Under the pieces are notes generated by a model, which saw only the letters and a program-made list of their open reading frames with translations, did not search any database and was not told the origin of the DNA. Made by a program: the position numbers and the translations under genes. A stretch of 64,000 bases of DNA from Verrucomicrobiia bacterium DG1235 (GTDB lineage: Bacteria; Verrucomicrobiota; Verrucomicrobiia; Opitutales; Opitutaceae): contig DS990592.1 in the NCBI GenBank assembly GCA_000155695.1, forward strand, positions 3,658,335 through 3,722,334. The letters run 5' to 3'. Of this stretch, positions 8,971-16,203 are shown one piece after another (the stretch's first letter is position 1; each line of letters starts with the position of its first letter).

Positions 8971-10023
8971 ATGACCACTCGCATCGCCCTCGTCGGAGCC
9001 AACTACGGCGCCACCCTCGCATCCGGCTTCGCCGACCTCGAAAACGCCAAGCTCGCGGCCATTGCCGATCCAAACGCGGATATCCGCGAAGCCGCCGCCA
9101 ACTCCCTCGGCATTCCAGCCGATGCCTGCTTCGACTCCCTCGACGAGCTCCTCCTCTCCACCAAAGACCTCGACGCCCTCATCGTCGCCAGCCCCACCCA
9201 CTTTCACGAGCGGCACGTTGGCTCCGCCTTCGACCGTGGCCTCCACGTTCTCTGCGCCTCCCCCGTCGGCGTTCGCGGCAGCGAAGTCTCGCACGTCGTC
9301 ACCTCCTCCGGCCTCGTCGGAAAAGTCTTCATGACCGCCAATACCCTTCGCTACGACCCCCGCATTGCCATGGCTCAGTTTCTCCTCGAAACAGGCGAAA
9401 TGGGCGAAGCCCTGCAAGGCAGCGGCTGTATCCAAATTGCGGATTGGCCCCACGCCGCCGATTCCTGGCGACTCGAGCGCGACCTCGGCGGCGGCGCCCT
9501 CCTCGAAGTCGGAGCCCAGACCCTCGACGCCCTCTGGTTCGCCATGGGCTCACCCGACCCCATGGAAGCTATGGCCACACGCTACGACACCTTCTCTTCC
9601 AACTTCGCCTCCAGTCTCGAACGCCCGTCCGAAGACACCCTCGCCGGTATGGTTCGCTTCAAAAACGGAGCCTGCCTGCAAATCTCCGCCCAACTGAAAG
9701 CCCCGCTCCCGGCGGGCGAATCCCACCAGTCCCTCTCACTCACCTGCAGCCGCGGCTCCTTCGACATCTCCGCCGGCACCCGCCACAGCCCCGACGGCTC
9801 CGCCATCGAATACGCCAAATCCTCCTGCTCCAGCTCCCAGCTCCGCGCTCTCGCAGTCGACTTCCTCAAAGCCATCGAAACCGGCGAGGAACCCTCCGCC
9901 AACGGCAAGCAAGCCCTCGCCTTCCACAAAATGGTCGACGCATTGCTCAAATCCGCCCGTGAAAAGGAAGCAATCTCCATCAAAGTCGAACGCACATTGG
10001 ACGATCTATTCGGCGCTCTTTAA
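8971..10023 (+). CDS. Gfo/Idh/MocA-family protein, catalytic motif lost
   Basis: A 350-residue protein with the N-terminal Rossmann fold (RIALVGANYGATLASGF), 'DALIVASPTHFHERHV' and the C-terminal 'ADSWRLERDLGGGALLEVGAQTLDALWF' typical of sugar dehydrogenase-like Gfo/Idh/MocA enzymes. The usual E-K-P motif, whose Lys is catalytic, reads A-S-P here (HVLCASPVG, about residues 94-102). Oxidoreductase activity is therefore doubtful; it may bind NAD(P) and a sugar without the standard reaction, or use another residue. It stands alone between a lipoprotein and a TonB-domain gene. Confidence 0.82.
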   Translation: MTTRIALVGANYGATLASGFADLENAKLAAIADPNADIREAAANSLGIPADACFDSLDELLLSTKDLDALIVASPTHFHERHVGSAFDRGLHVLCASPVGVRGSEVSHVVTSSGLVGKVFMTANTLRYDPRIAMAQFLLETGEMGEALQGSGCIQIADWPHAADSWRLERDLGGGALLEVGAQTLDALWFAMGSPDPMEAMATRYDTFSSNFASSLERPSEDTLAGMVRFKNGACLQISAQLKAPLPAGESHQSLSLTCSRGSFDISAGTRHSPDGSAIEYAKSSCSSSQLRALAVDFLKAIETGEEPSANGKQALAFHKMVDALLKSAREKEAISIKVERTLDDLFGAL

Positions 10024-10138
10024 TAAGGCGCGATGCGTGCTTGGCACATCGTACGTGAGTCTACCAATATAGTCGCGATCGGCAGAATTGCTCTGAAGTG
10101 GGGCCCACCCTACTGGTGTTTGGCTCACCGTCTACAAA

Positions 10139-10867
10139 ATGAAAAGCGTCCTAAACAGTCTATTGCTCGCAGCCTCATTGCTAATGTGCGGATCTCATGC
10201 GGCTGCCGATTTGACGGAGACCCTCGAAATCCAGGAGATCCAGATCGTAAAACAGACCGATGTCCGCTTTCCAGCCACTATGCGGTCCATCGGAGTTAAA
10301 GAAGGAAACGTCTCCCTCGTCATTGCAGTCGACCAAAACGGCGCCTTGCAGGATACCTTCATACTCAAGAGCTCCCGAAACGCCTTCACAAAATCCGCCC
10401 TCAAATCGATCGGCGAGTGGGAATTCTCTCCCGCTTCCTGCAACGGAACGCCGATCAACTCCGCCCTACGCATCGACTTGAGCTTCCGGGTAGACCGCAA
10501 GCTCACCTGGCAAACCTTTCAGGCCCCCATGGAGACCAACGTCACCCGCTCCTCGCTCGAAGAAAAACCCATCACCGCATCCCTCTTCGGAGAACTGGAC
10601 GAAATCCCGCTCCCCATCGAAATCATCGAGCCGGAAGAAGTCGTAGAAGGAAACGCGACCATCGAGTTCTACATCGACGAAATGGGAAGCGTCCGCTGCC
10701 CGCGACTCACCAACGGCTCCAGCCTCGAGTTTGGCCAAACCATGCTCGATACCGTCGCCCTCTGGCGCTTCGAGCCTCCCGTAGCGGAAGGCGCCCGCAC
10801 CAATACCATGGTCCGCCAGACCTTCACCTTCGCCAACGGACGCCTCACCGCAGCCAAAGCCGAGTAG
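10139..10867 (+). CDS. Secreted protein with two TonB C-terminal-like domains
   Basis: A 242-residue protein with a cleavable signal peptide (about 1-23) and no proline-rich spacer or N-terminal anchor like true TonB. Two copies of the TonB C-terminal fold pattern are visible: 'EGNVSLVIAVDQNGALQ...WEFSPA' at about 55-105, and 'EGNATIEFYIDEMGSVRCP...WRFEPP' at about 165-215. It is probably a periplasmic or outer-membrane-associated beta protein. Role unknown. It runs convergently into the ECF sigma gene and the two stop codons are 12 bases apart. Confidence 0.7.
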   Translation: MKSVLNSLLLAASLLMCGSHAAADLTETLEIQEIQIVKQTDVRFPATMRSIGVKEGNVSLVIAVDQNGALQDTFILKSSRNAFTKSALKSIGEWEFSPASCNGTPINSALRIDLSFRVDRKLTWQTFQAPMETNVTRSSLEEKPITASLFGELDEIPLPIEIIEPEEVVEGNATIEFYIDEMGSVRCPRLTNGSSLEFGQTMLDTVALWRFEPPVAEGARTNTMVRQTFTFANGRLTAAKAE

Positions 10868-10885
10868 CGCCCCAAGCGGCTACTC
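10862..10885. terminator. Hairpin spanning two convergent stop codons
   Basis: GAGTAGC (10862-10868) and GCTACTC (10879-10885) form a 7-bp inverted repeat with a 10-base loop. The stem contains both stop codons of the convergent TonB-domain and sigma factor genes. There is no strong U-tract on either side, though a pyrimidine-rich TCTTCCTCC follows on the + strand. A two-way terminator is the simplest reading. Confidence 0.4.
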
Positions 10886-11506
10886 TTCCTCCTTGCCCCA
10901 AATGTCCCCGGACGGGCCAATCTTGCTGCTAAGTATCGTCTTCAGGGCCTTGCGCGCCCGATAGAGACGCGTCTCCACGCCCTTGATCGTACATCCCACG
11001 ATCTCGCCTATCTCCTTGTAACTCAGGGCCTCGTATTGATAAAGGATCAGCGTTACCCGCAAATCGTGCGGCAACTTGTTGATCGCGTCTTTCACGATTT
11101 CGATACGCTCCTGGTTCAGGGCCTCCTGATCGGGAGCGATACTAGCGCCCGTCTCAGCAAGTGGGTGGACCTCCCCATCCGCTCTCGACCAGTCATCCGT
11201 CAGACTATCTTTCCCGAACGCAGGATGCCTGCGCTTCCAACGCTCGAAATTCTTGCAAAGATTCGAAAGCGAAGTGAACGCCCAAGCCGAAAACTTCGTG
11301 CTCTCCTTGAACCGGTCCCGATTCTTGTACACACGCACAAACAACTCCTCCACCAAGTCCCGCGCGTCCTCCTCACTCTGCACATAGCGATAGGCAAAAC
11401 TCATAAACGGACGCTGCCACCTCTCCATCAGCTCGTTCATCGCTGTGTCACGACCCTTGCGAAGCTGCGCAAGCAACGCTAGGTCAGTCTCATTGTCGGA
11501 GGGCAT
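10880..11506 (-). CDS. ECF-type RNA polymerase sigma factor
   Basis: A 208-residue sigma-70 family factor. Region 2 is seen in FAYRYVQSEEDARDLVEELFVRVYKN and 'FSAWAFTSLSNLCKNFERWKRR' (about 36-95), and region 4 in 'LPHDLRVTLILYQYEALSYKEIGEIVGCTIKGVETRLYRARKALK' (about 145-190), each broken here for length. The linker is acidic. It is the last of a leftward group after a CnrX-like periplasmic protein and a small membrane protein, the kind of partners that hold an ECF factor at the membrane until a signal arrives. A 101-base leader separates it from the previous gene, so it may have its own promoter. Confidence 0.88.
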   Translation of the reverse strand: MPSDNETDLALLAQLRKGRDTAMNELMERWQRPFMSFAYRYVQSEEDARDLVEELFVRVYKNRDRFKESTKFSAWAFTSLSNLCKNFERWKRRHPAFGKDSLTDDWSRADGEVHPLAETGASIAPDQEALNQERIEIVKDAINKLPHDLRVTLILYQYEALSYKEIGEIVGCTIKGVETRLYRARKALKTILSSKIGPSGDIWGKEEE

Positions 11507-11607
11507 TTAAAGGGGTATAGAGAAGAGTCGCGCATAGTACGACCCCAGCGAGTTTCGGAAAGAAAGAGAATTACCTAGGTTTGCTATCCCTTAAGCTTGG
11601 GGATCGT

Positions 11608-12045
11608 CTAGTTAATTCGGCTTTGAACGATGGAAAAATAGCGCTTGCGCTGATCCATGTTCATTACATCGCCAACCGAAGCAATCAAGTCGCTAGTCGA
11701 CTTCATGCAGGCCTCGTCGAGCTTGCGCTTCACTTCCATATAATTGCGGATCTCCAAATAATCCACATAGCCCTCAGTCACCCGCTCTGCCTCGAGCTCC
11801 GCAAGCAACAACTCCAAGTCCCGCACCTTGCGCGACAAACTGCGAATCTGCGCCGCGCTGTTCCCATGCAGACGGGTAATGCTCACGTACTGCTCTTCCG
11901 ACAAATCAAGTTCCGCACGGAGCCACTCCATCTCGCACTCAGCGTCCGCCGAGAAACAAGCAGGAGCATAGGCATTAAAATATCCCAAATGAGCCGCAGC
12001 ACCCGACACAAGGCCAATAGACAAAACTACAATCGATTTCCACAT
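11608..12045 (-). CDS. CnrX/Metal_resist-like periplasmic sensor protein
   Basis: A 145-residue protein with an N-terminal signal anchor (SIVVLSIGLVSGAAAHLGYF) followed by an all-helical region. The stretch AECEMEWLRAELDLSEEQYVSI and a later heptad-rich segment (LSRKVRDLELLLAELEAE) match the metal_resist/CnrX group of periplasmic helical-hairpin proteins that bind metal ions and control ECF sigma factors. Two Cys, in PACFSADAEC, near the start of the helical part could be ligands. The membrane-protein gene ends only 6 bases upstream and the sigma gene follows, supporting a signalling role. Metal specificity cannot be read. Confidence 0.65.
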   Translation of the reverse strand: MWKSIVVLSIGLVSGAAAHLGYFNAYAPACFSADAECEMEWLRAELDLSEEQYVSITRLHGNSAAQIRSLSRKVRDLELLLAELEAERVTEGYVDYLEIRNYMEVKRKLDEACMKSTSDLIASVGDVMNMDQRKRYFSIVQSRIN

Positions 12046-12051
12046 AGCAGA

Positions 12052-12381
12052 CTAATCGTATAAATAGGTGTCTTTGATAAGCGGGTCGATTACCTGCTTG
12101 TAGCTTTCCGCCAGCTGATTTCCGCGTTCCACCTGCTGCTGAGCGACCCTTAGCTCCGCCAACAACAAGCCACCAAGAATACACGCCACCACAAAAGCAG
12201 ACGCGTACATCGGTCGACTCAGAATGGACTGCACCAAATTGAGGAAGTTGGGCAAAGCAGCCGGCTCCTTGTCCTCGTTCGCCACACGCGCCCAAACGCG
12301 AGAGTTCAAGCGAGGATGGTCAACTTTGACATCCTTCCAGAGCTCGAGAGCCTCGTCTAACTGCTTACAATTATCGTCCAT
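12052..12381 (-). CDS. Small single-pass membrane protein, anti-sigma-like
   Basis: A 109-residue protein: a soluble acidic N-terminal part (MDDNCKQLDEALELWKDVKVDHPRLNSRVWARV, here about 1-45, broken as LDEALELWKDV and SRVWARVAN), one membrane helix at about 61-80 (ASAFVVACILGGLLLAEL), then a coiled tail. The layout (cytoplasmic helix, one TM, short outer part) is that of small anti-sigma proteins paired with ECF factors, but no zinc motif (HxxxCxxC) is present. The ATG at 12381 is chosen; the frame upstream to 12480 has no support. Function is inferred from its neighbours only. Confidence 0.55.
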   Translation of the reverse strand: MDDNCKQLDEALELWKDVKVDHPRLNSRVWARVANEDKEPAALPNFLNLVQSILSRPMYASAFVVACILGGLLLAELRVAQQQVERGNQLAESYKQVIDPLIKDTYLYD

Positions 12382-12630
12382 TTCGGAAGTTTGATGATTA
12401 AAAAACAAATACGTTCGAAGCTTTTCAATAAAACTAAAAGCCAAACGATATCTGTCAGAGCCAAGCAAAACACCCGCCAACAGGGGCTCACTTCATAAAA
12501 AATGTCTGAAACGGTAGACGTGTACACGACAAAATTACCAGACGCTCTGGGTTCTATAAGCAGAACGTCCTCGCCGTTCCGCCCCACCAGATTACGGCTA
12601 AAAGAAGTAGTTCAAAAACAAACGCGCCCG

Positions 12631-12861
12631 CTAATTGCAGCCACAGCCACCGCCGCCAACACCTTCTCCTCCAGTGCTCGCTTCGCGCGAAAAGTAGACG
12701 TGCGCCGTCATGACTCCTTCAAGTGAATCTCGGTCGGCCTTCATCGTGTAGTCAGCGAGATTTCCCTTCTCCCAAGGCTGCACTGTCTCGCAGCCACTGA
12801 GTAATAAGCCAAGACCCGCCACTACGCATACAAACAATCGCTTCGCTTTCACCCTTCTCAT
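12631..12861 (-). CDS. DUF4266-type mini-lipoprotein ending in GGGGCGCN
   Basis: A 76-residue lipoprotein: signal peptide with lipobox LLSGC (Cys about 24), then VQPWEKGNLADYTM, a short middle, and a glycine-rich tail GGEGVGGGGCGCN with two Cys near the end. As I recall, DUF4266 proteins share both the 'V-x-P-W-E-R/K-G-x-L-A' opening and the GGCGCN ending, so the tail is probably functional: a metal site, a disulfide or a modified peptide are all possible. Its ATG overlaps the TlpA stop by one base (TAATG). It is the last gene of a four-gene chain with the DUF3570 barrel and ApbE. No activity is known to me. Confidence 0.8.
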   Translation of the reverse strand: MRRVKAKRLFVCVVAGLGLLLSGCETVQPWEKGNLADYTMKADRDSLEGVMTAHVYFSREASTGGEGVGGGGCGCN

Positions 12862-13370
12862 TACTCTTTCTCCTCCAAAAGTTTCGCGATCTCTCGCTCT
12901 AGCTCAGCAGCCGTTTCCCCGCCTCGCCAACCATAGTGCACCTTGCGAATAATCCCCTTCGCATCCACCAAAAAGGACGTCGGCATCACTTCGATTCCCG
13001 CGTCCGCCACCAGCTTCTGCTCGCGGTCCCACACGATCGCGAAACTAGGCTTAGCGCGATCGAGAAACCTCTGCATCGCCTTCTGGGTCGAATCCACGCT
13101 CACCGCCAGCACCTGGAAACCTGCATCCTCGTTCTCTAAATAGATTCGCTCCATCTCGGGGAACGACGCCTTGCACGGTGCGCACCACGACGCCCAAAAG
13201 TCGACATATGTCACCTTCCCTTCGATGCCGGGCAAACTGCCTTCGAGCCCGTAAGCCGACAGATCCGGCAGCTCGCCGCCTTCCTCCCATTCGGCGAGCG
13301 CGGATACTGTTGTGAAAATGCCAAACAAGATCGGCAAAAAGAGCTTCCTAGTTTTGTACAACGTATTCAT
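12861..13370 (-). CDS. TlpA-like periplasmic thioredoxin
   Basis: A 169-residue thioredoxin-fold protein with a signal peptide (about 1-28, KLFLPILFGIFTTVSALA). The active site is WASWCAPCKASFPEM, a CxxC of the TlpA/ResA type used as a reductant or disulfide catalyst for periplasmic partners. The cis-Pro loop is VMPTSFLVD. The start ATG at 13370 lies inside the 3' end of the ApbE gene (23-base overlap) and the stop overlaps the next ATG, so translation is coupled. A plausible client is the Cys tail of the downstream mini-lipoprotein, which is inference. Confidence 0.85.
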   Translation of the reverse strand: MNTLYKTRKLFLPILFGIFTTVSALAEWEEGGELPDLSAYGLEGSLPGIEGKVTYVDFWASWCAPCKASFPEMERIYLENEDAGFQVLAVSVDSTQKAMQRFLDRAKPSFAIVWDREQKLVADAGIEVMPTSFLVDAKGIIRKVHYGWRGGETAAELEREIAKLLEEKE

Positions 13371-14343
13371 AAAATTGTGACGATTGATAAATTGAGTTCT
13401 CAGTGATGAAGCAGCCTTCCGCTCCATAGTTCCCTTCCACGAGTTCTATCCCCTTGTCGGGTCCCGCCACAAACGCCGCAGTCGACAAAACGCCAGCCTC
13501 CAAGCATGAGGGCGCGATTATGGAAATCGCTTCCAACCCGTTCGAAACCGGATAGCCTGTATCCAAATCTATGATATGTCCGTAGCGACGTCCCTCGAAA
13601 ACGAAGTTTCGATGATAGTCGCCCGAAGTTGCGACACCACCACCGCGCAACATAGCAATCCCCGTCCAAGTCGCTCCAGGACGCTGCGGATCTTCCAAGC
13701 CGATATGCCAAGCTGGAGCGTCCAAAGGAGCCCCTAAAGCATGGATGTCTTGGCCAAAATCAACCAGGCAGTTAACGATTCCATGCGACACCGCCAAGCC
13801 GGCAACCTTATCCACCGCGTACTCCTTGCCAAATCCGCCAAAGTCCAGACTCATCCCCTCGCTAGGCAAAAAAACTTCACCTGGGCGACGCTCCACCCGC
13901 TTCCAATTCACCAACTCCCGAGCCGCCTTCACCTCCCCCTCGGACGGTAGCTCCAATCGCTTTCGCCGATAGTCCCAAAGCTCAATCAACGGCAATGCCG
14001 TCGGATCCAGCTGCCCATGCGTCATGAAATTCAAATCGTCGCACAAAGCGAAAATATGCTCCACTTCCTCGTCGATCGCCACCCAGCGCTTACCGGCCTC
14101 ACGATTGATCTCGGAAAGCAGACTCGTATCCAAATACCGCGAGTACTTTCCCTCAAAACAAGCCACCCACGCCACCGCCTCTTCAGCGAACTTTACCGCA
14201 TTCCGACGATCCTCAATCGCAAAAAGAACGCTACAGTCCGTCCCCATCGCCTTAAATGACAAACGGTAGAGCTGCCGCACCTCGTCAAAGGACAAACGAC
14301 TCGCGATATCCTTCCGATACTTCAGGTCACGGGCTAAAACCAC
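13348..14343 (-). CDS. ApbE-type FAD:protein FMN transferase
   Basis: A 331-residue ApbE-family enzyme, which attaches FMN from FAD to a Thr or Ser in a Dxx[S/T]GAT motif of a target protein. Family motifs: FKAMGTDCSV near the N-terminus, QLDPTALPLIELW, 'MSLDFGGFGKEYAVD' and 'GRRYGHIIDLDTGYPV', then CLEAGVLSTAAF. The GTG at 14343 is chosen because GGAGG lies 6 bases upstream; a GTG at 14346 is only 3 bases from it. The gene overlaps the end of the barrel gene, which carries that exact motif. Unusually, no signal peptide or lipobox is visible (the N-terminus is charged), so flavin attachment may happen in the cytoplasm before export. Confidence 0.87.
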   Translation of the reverse strand: MVLARDLKYRKDIASRLSFDEVRQLYRLSFKAMGTDCSVLFAIEDRRNAVKFAEEAVAWVACFEGKYSRYLDTSLLSEINREAGKRWVAIDEEVEHIFALCDDLNFMTHGQLDPTALPLIELWDYRRKRLELPSEGEVKAARELVNWKRVERRPGEVFLPSEGMSLDFGGFGKEYAVDKVAGLAVSHGIVNCLVDFGQDIHALGAPLDAPAWHIGLEDPQRPGATWTGIAMLRGGGVATSGDYHRNFVFEGRRYGHIIDLDTGYPVSNGLEAISIIAPSCLEAGVLSTAAFVAGPDKGIELVEGNYGAEGCFITENSIYQSSQFYEYVVQN

Positions 14344-15524
14344 CACACCCCTCCAATCGTCAAAATGTCCGCCTTCGGAAAAGCTCCCTCGTGCGTCACG
14401 CCGTCCTTCCCCTTCATTTTGTAACGCTCCCAGCTCACGTCCACCGACACCTGCTCCGCGATCTTGTAGATCGCCTTCAAGCCATAGGTCTCCGTCTCCA
14501 TCTTCGCGAGACGATAGTCCGCCGAATAGAAGGGAGCTACCCCCACGACCGGCTCCAAAGGATCAATATCCGTTCCATTCAAATCGGCAAAGTAGAAACT
14601 GGCCGCATTCTGATTATAGTAACGGTAGCTAGGACGAAGCGTAAGCTTGTCACCAACTTTTTGATACCACTCCAAATCGAAAGTATGGCTCTCCACGCCC
14701 CACGTATCGTTAAAGTAGCGATAGTCGAAATCGATACTTCCCCGCAACTCCGGAAAAAACCGCTTCACGTTCGCAAACCATATCCTGCGCAAACGCTCGT
14801 CGGGGCGATGCTCCGGAGCCTCCTGAAAGAGAAAGAAGCCAGGAATCACCTCCACATCCTTGGCGATTAACTTGTAGGGGTCGTTCAAGTACCCCTCGAA
14901 TTTTCCATAAGTGAAGTTCAAACTCGCCACCGTATTCGCGTCTATCACCTGACTCAGCCCGACATAGGCATCCAGGCTCTCCTTAGTCTCCGCCTCATCA
15001 AAAAAGCTCGGCTTAATCTCGTCATCTACAAATGAGAGACCGTAGCTCACTCCCGTATTCCGCTTATTATACTCGGAAGTGTTGTAGATCGCGTATCCCT
15101 TCGAAAGGAAATCGCTCTCCTTGCTGTGCGCGAACTGAAACGAAGTCTTGTGAATCCCACGCGTCCAATCCAAGTCCACCACGCCGGCCTCGCGGACATC
15201 CGTAACTTCCGTAATCACCAACTCGTCTCCACTCGCGCCCGTTGACCCCGTCGGCGTCGCTCCCGATATCGAATCATGCACCCCATGCAAGCGCAGCGCG
15301 AAACTCTCGTTTATCTTCTTCTCCACACCCAAATACTTGGATAAGACCCGCACCCGCCCATCGTCCTCCTGATAGTCCTGCCACTTCACCGACACATGGT
15401 CTTCCGCCCGGGCCGACTTCACCCACGCAAGCTGCAGATACGCACAGAAAACGAGCAACTGAAGCGTACTTCTCACGCCAAGACCAGCGGGTCCACTAGC
15501 AATTCTAGACTTGGGATCTGTCAT
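14334..15524 (-). CDS. DUF3570-type outer-membrane barrel with flavinylation motif
   Basis: A 396-residue secreted beta protein: signal peptide at about 1-40 (LQLLVFCAYLQLAWVKSARA), alternating hydrophobic strands throughout and a terminal Trp-Trp-Phe, the C-terminal signature of outer-membrane barrels. Near the start of the mature chain is D84-SISGAT-90 followed by PT, an exact match to the ApbE target motif Dxx[S/T]GAT seen in NqrC and RnfG; Thr90 would carry FMN. The family assignment (DUF3570) rests on this region and the overall layout. It heads the chain barrel-ApbE-TlpA-DUF4266 with overlapping ends. Covalent flavin on a barrel is an inference from motif plus neighbour. Confidence 0.78.
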   Translation of the reverse strand: MTDPKSRIASGPAGLGVRSTLQLLVFCAYLQLAWVKSARAEDHVSVKWQDYQEDDGRVRVLSKYLGVEKKINESFALRLHGVHDSISGATPTGSTGASGDELVITEVTDVREAGVVDLDWTRGIHKTSFQFAHSKESDFLSKGYAIYNTSEYNKRNTGVSYGLSFVDDEIKPSFFDEAETKESLDAYVGLSQVIDANTVASLNFTYGKFEGYLNDPYKLIAKDVEVIPGFFLFQEAPEHRPDERLRRIWFANVKRFFPELRGSIDFDYRYFNDTWGVESHTFDLEWYQKVGDKLTLRPSYRYYNQNAASFYFADLNGTDIDPLEPVVGVAPFYSADYRLAKMETETYGLKAIYKIAEQVSVDVSWERYKMKGKDGVTHEGAFPKADILTIGGVWWF

Positions 15525-15557
15525 AGGAAATAGGGGTGTTCGTCCAAACATTAGCTC

Positions 15558-15569
15558 TGATTCGAATCA
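15558..15569. promoter_or_regulatory. Perfect 12-bp palindrome in the divergent promoter region
   Basis: TGATTCGAATCA lies 34-45 bases upstream of the barrel gene start, in the gap between that leftward chain and a rightward gene. Just beyond it TCAC-ACTAAGC-GTGA (15567-15581) forms a second short inverted repeat, and TTGTTAACAA (15607-15616) a third. They look like operator sites, but no binding protein can be named. Confidence 0.4.
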
Positions 15570-15710
15570 CACTAAGCGTGACAACGAACCATCAGGCCAA
15601 CCGCATTTGTTAACAATACTGTTACTGGCGATTATATTGTCTAATCTTTCCGCTTTCGACACACCCCAAGCCTTGCTTAAGCTAGTATTAGCAATAATAA
15701 TTAATGCAAG

Positions 15711-16184
15711 ATGAGCTCCCAATTCCTATTCGCCTACGGAACTCTGAAGAGCGACCAGCCAGAACACGCTCAACACTGCACTCCCCCCATCTCAGTCACG
15801 CCCGCTCAGGCCCCAGGCACCCTCTGGAGACTTCGAGAAGGCTACCCCATTCTCGAAATCGACCCCGCCGCCACAGTGCTCGACGCGAGCAAAGACCTTG
15901 CCGCAGACTGGCAAAACGCCCTCGAACTCGAACAAGCAGGCGACGCCCCCAACCAGGCCGGCAAATGGATCGAAGGCGAGCTCTTCGAATACCCCCTCGA
16001 CAACCGAGTTCTCCATAAAATGGATACATGGGAAAACTTCATTCCTGGCGTCAAAAGCCCTTACCAACGCCGCGTCATTTGGGTCAAAGACCACACCGGA
16101 GCCGACCGAATCGCCTGGGCCTACGTCTGCTACTCCCCGCCAAACTGGGCTACCATGCTTCAGGAAACTTCTTGGAAAGGATAA
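15711..16184 (+). CDS. Gamma-glutamylcyclotransferase-like (AIG2/GGCT fold) protein
   Basis: A 157-residue protein starting with the fold's hallmark 'FLFAYGTLKSDQPEH', whose YGxL loop binds the substrate's gamma-glutamyl group. A conserved acidic residue expected later is plausible in 'GELFEYPLDNRVLHKMDTWENF', and 'RVIWVKDHTGADRIAWAYVC' closes the barrel. Members cleave gamma-glutamyl amines or peptides to 5-oxoproline, but many bacterial ones are uncharacterised. The next gene starts 19 bases downstream, so the two are probably one transcript. A possible -10-like TAATAA at 15695-15700 is so near the ATG that the message could be almost leaderless. Confidence 0.78.
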   Translation: MSSQFLFAYGTLKSDQPEHAQHCTPPISVTPAQAPGTLWRLREGYPILEIDPAATVLDASKDLAADWQNALELEQAGDAPNQAGKWIEGELFEYPLDNRVLHKMDTWENFIPGVKSPYQRRVIWVKDHTGADRIAWAYVCYSPPNWATMLQETSWKG

Positions 16185-16203
16185 ACTCGCCACAACAAAT
16201 CCC

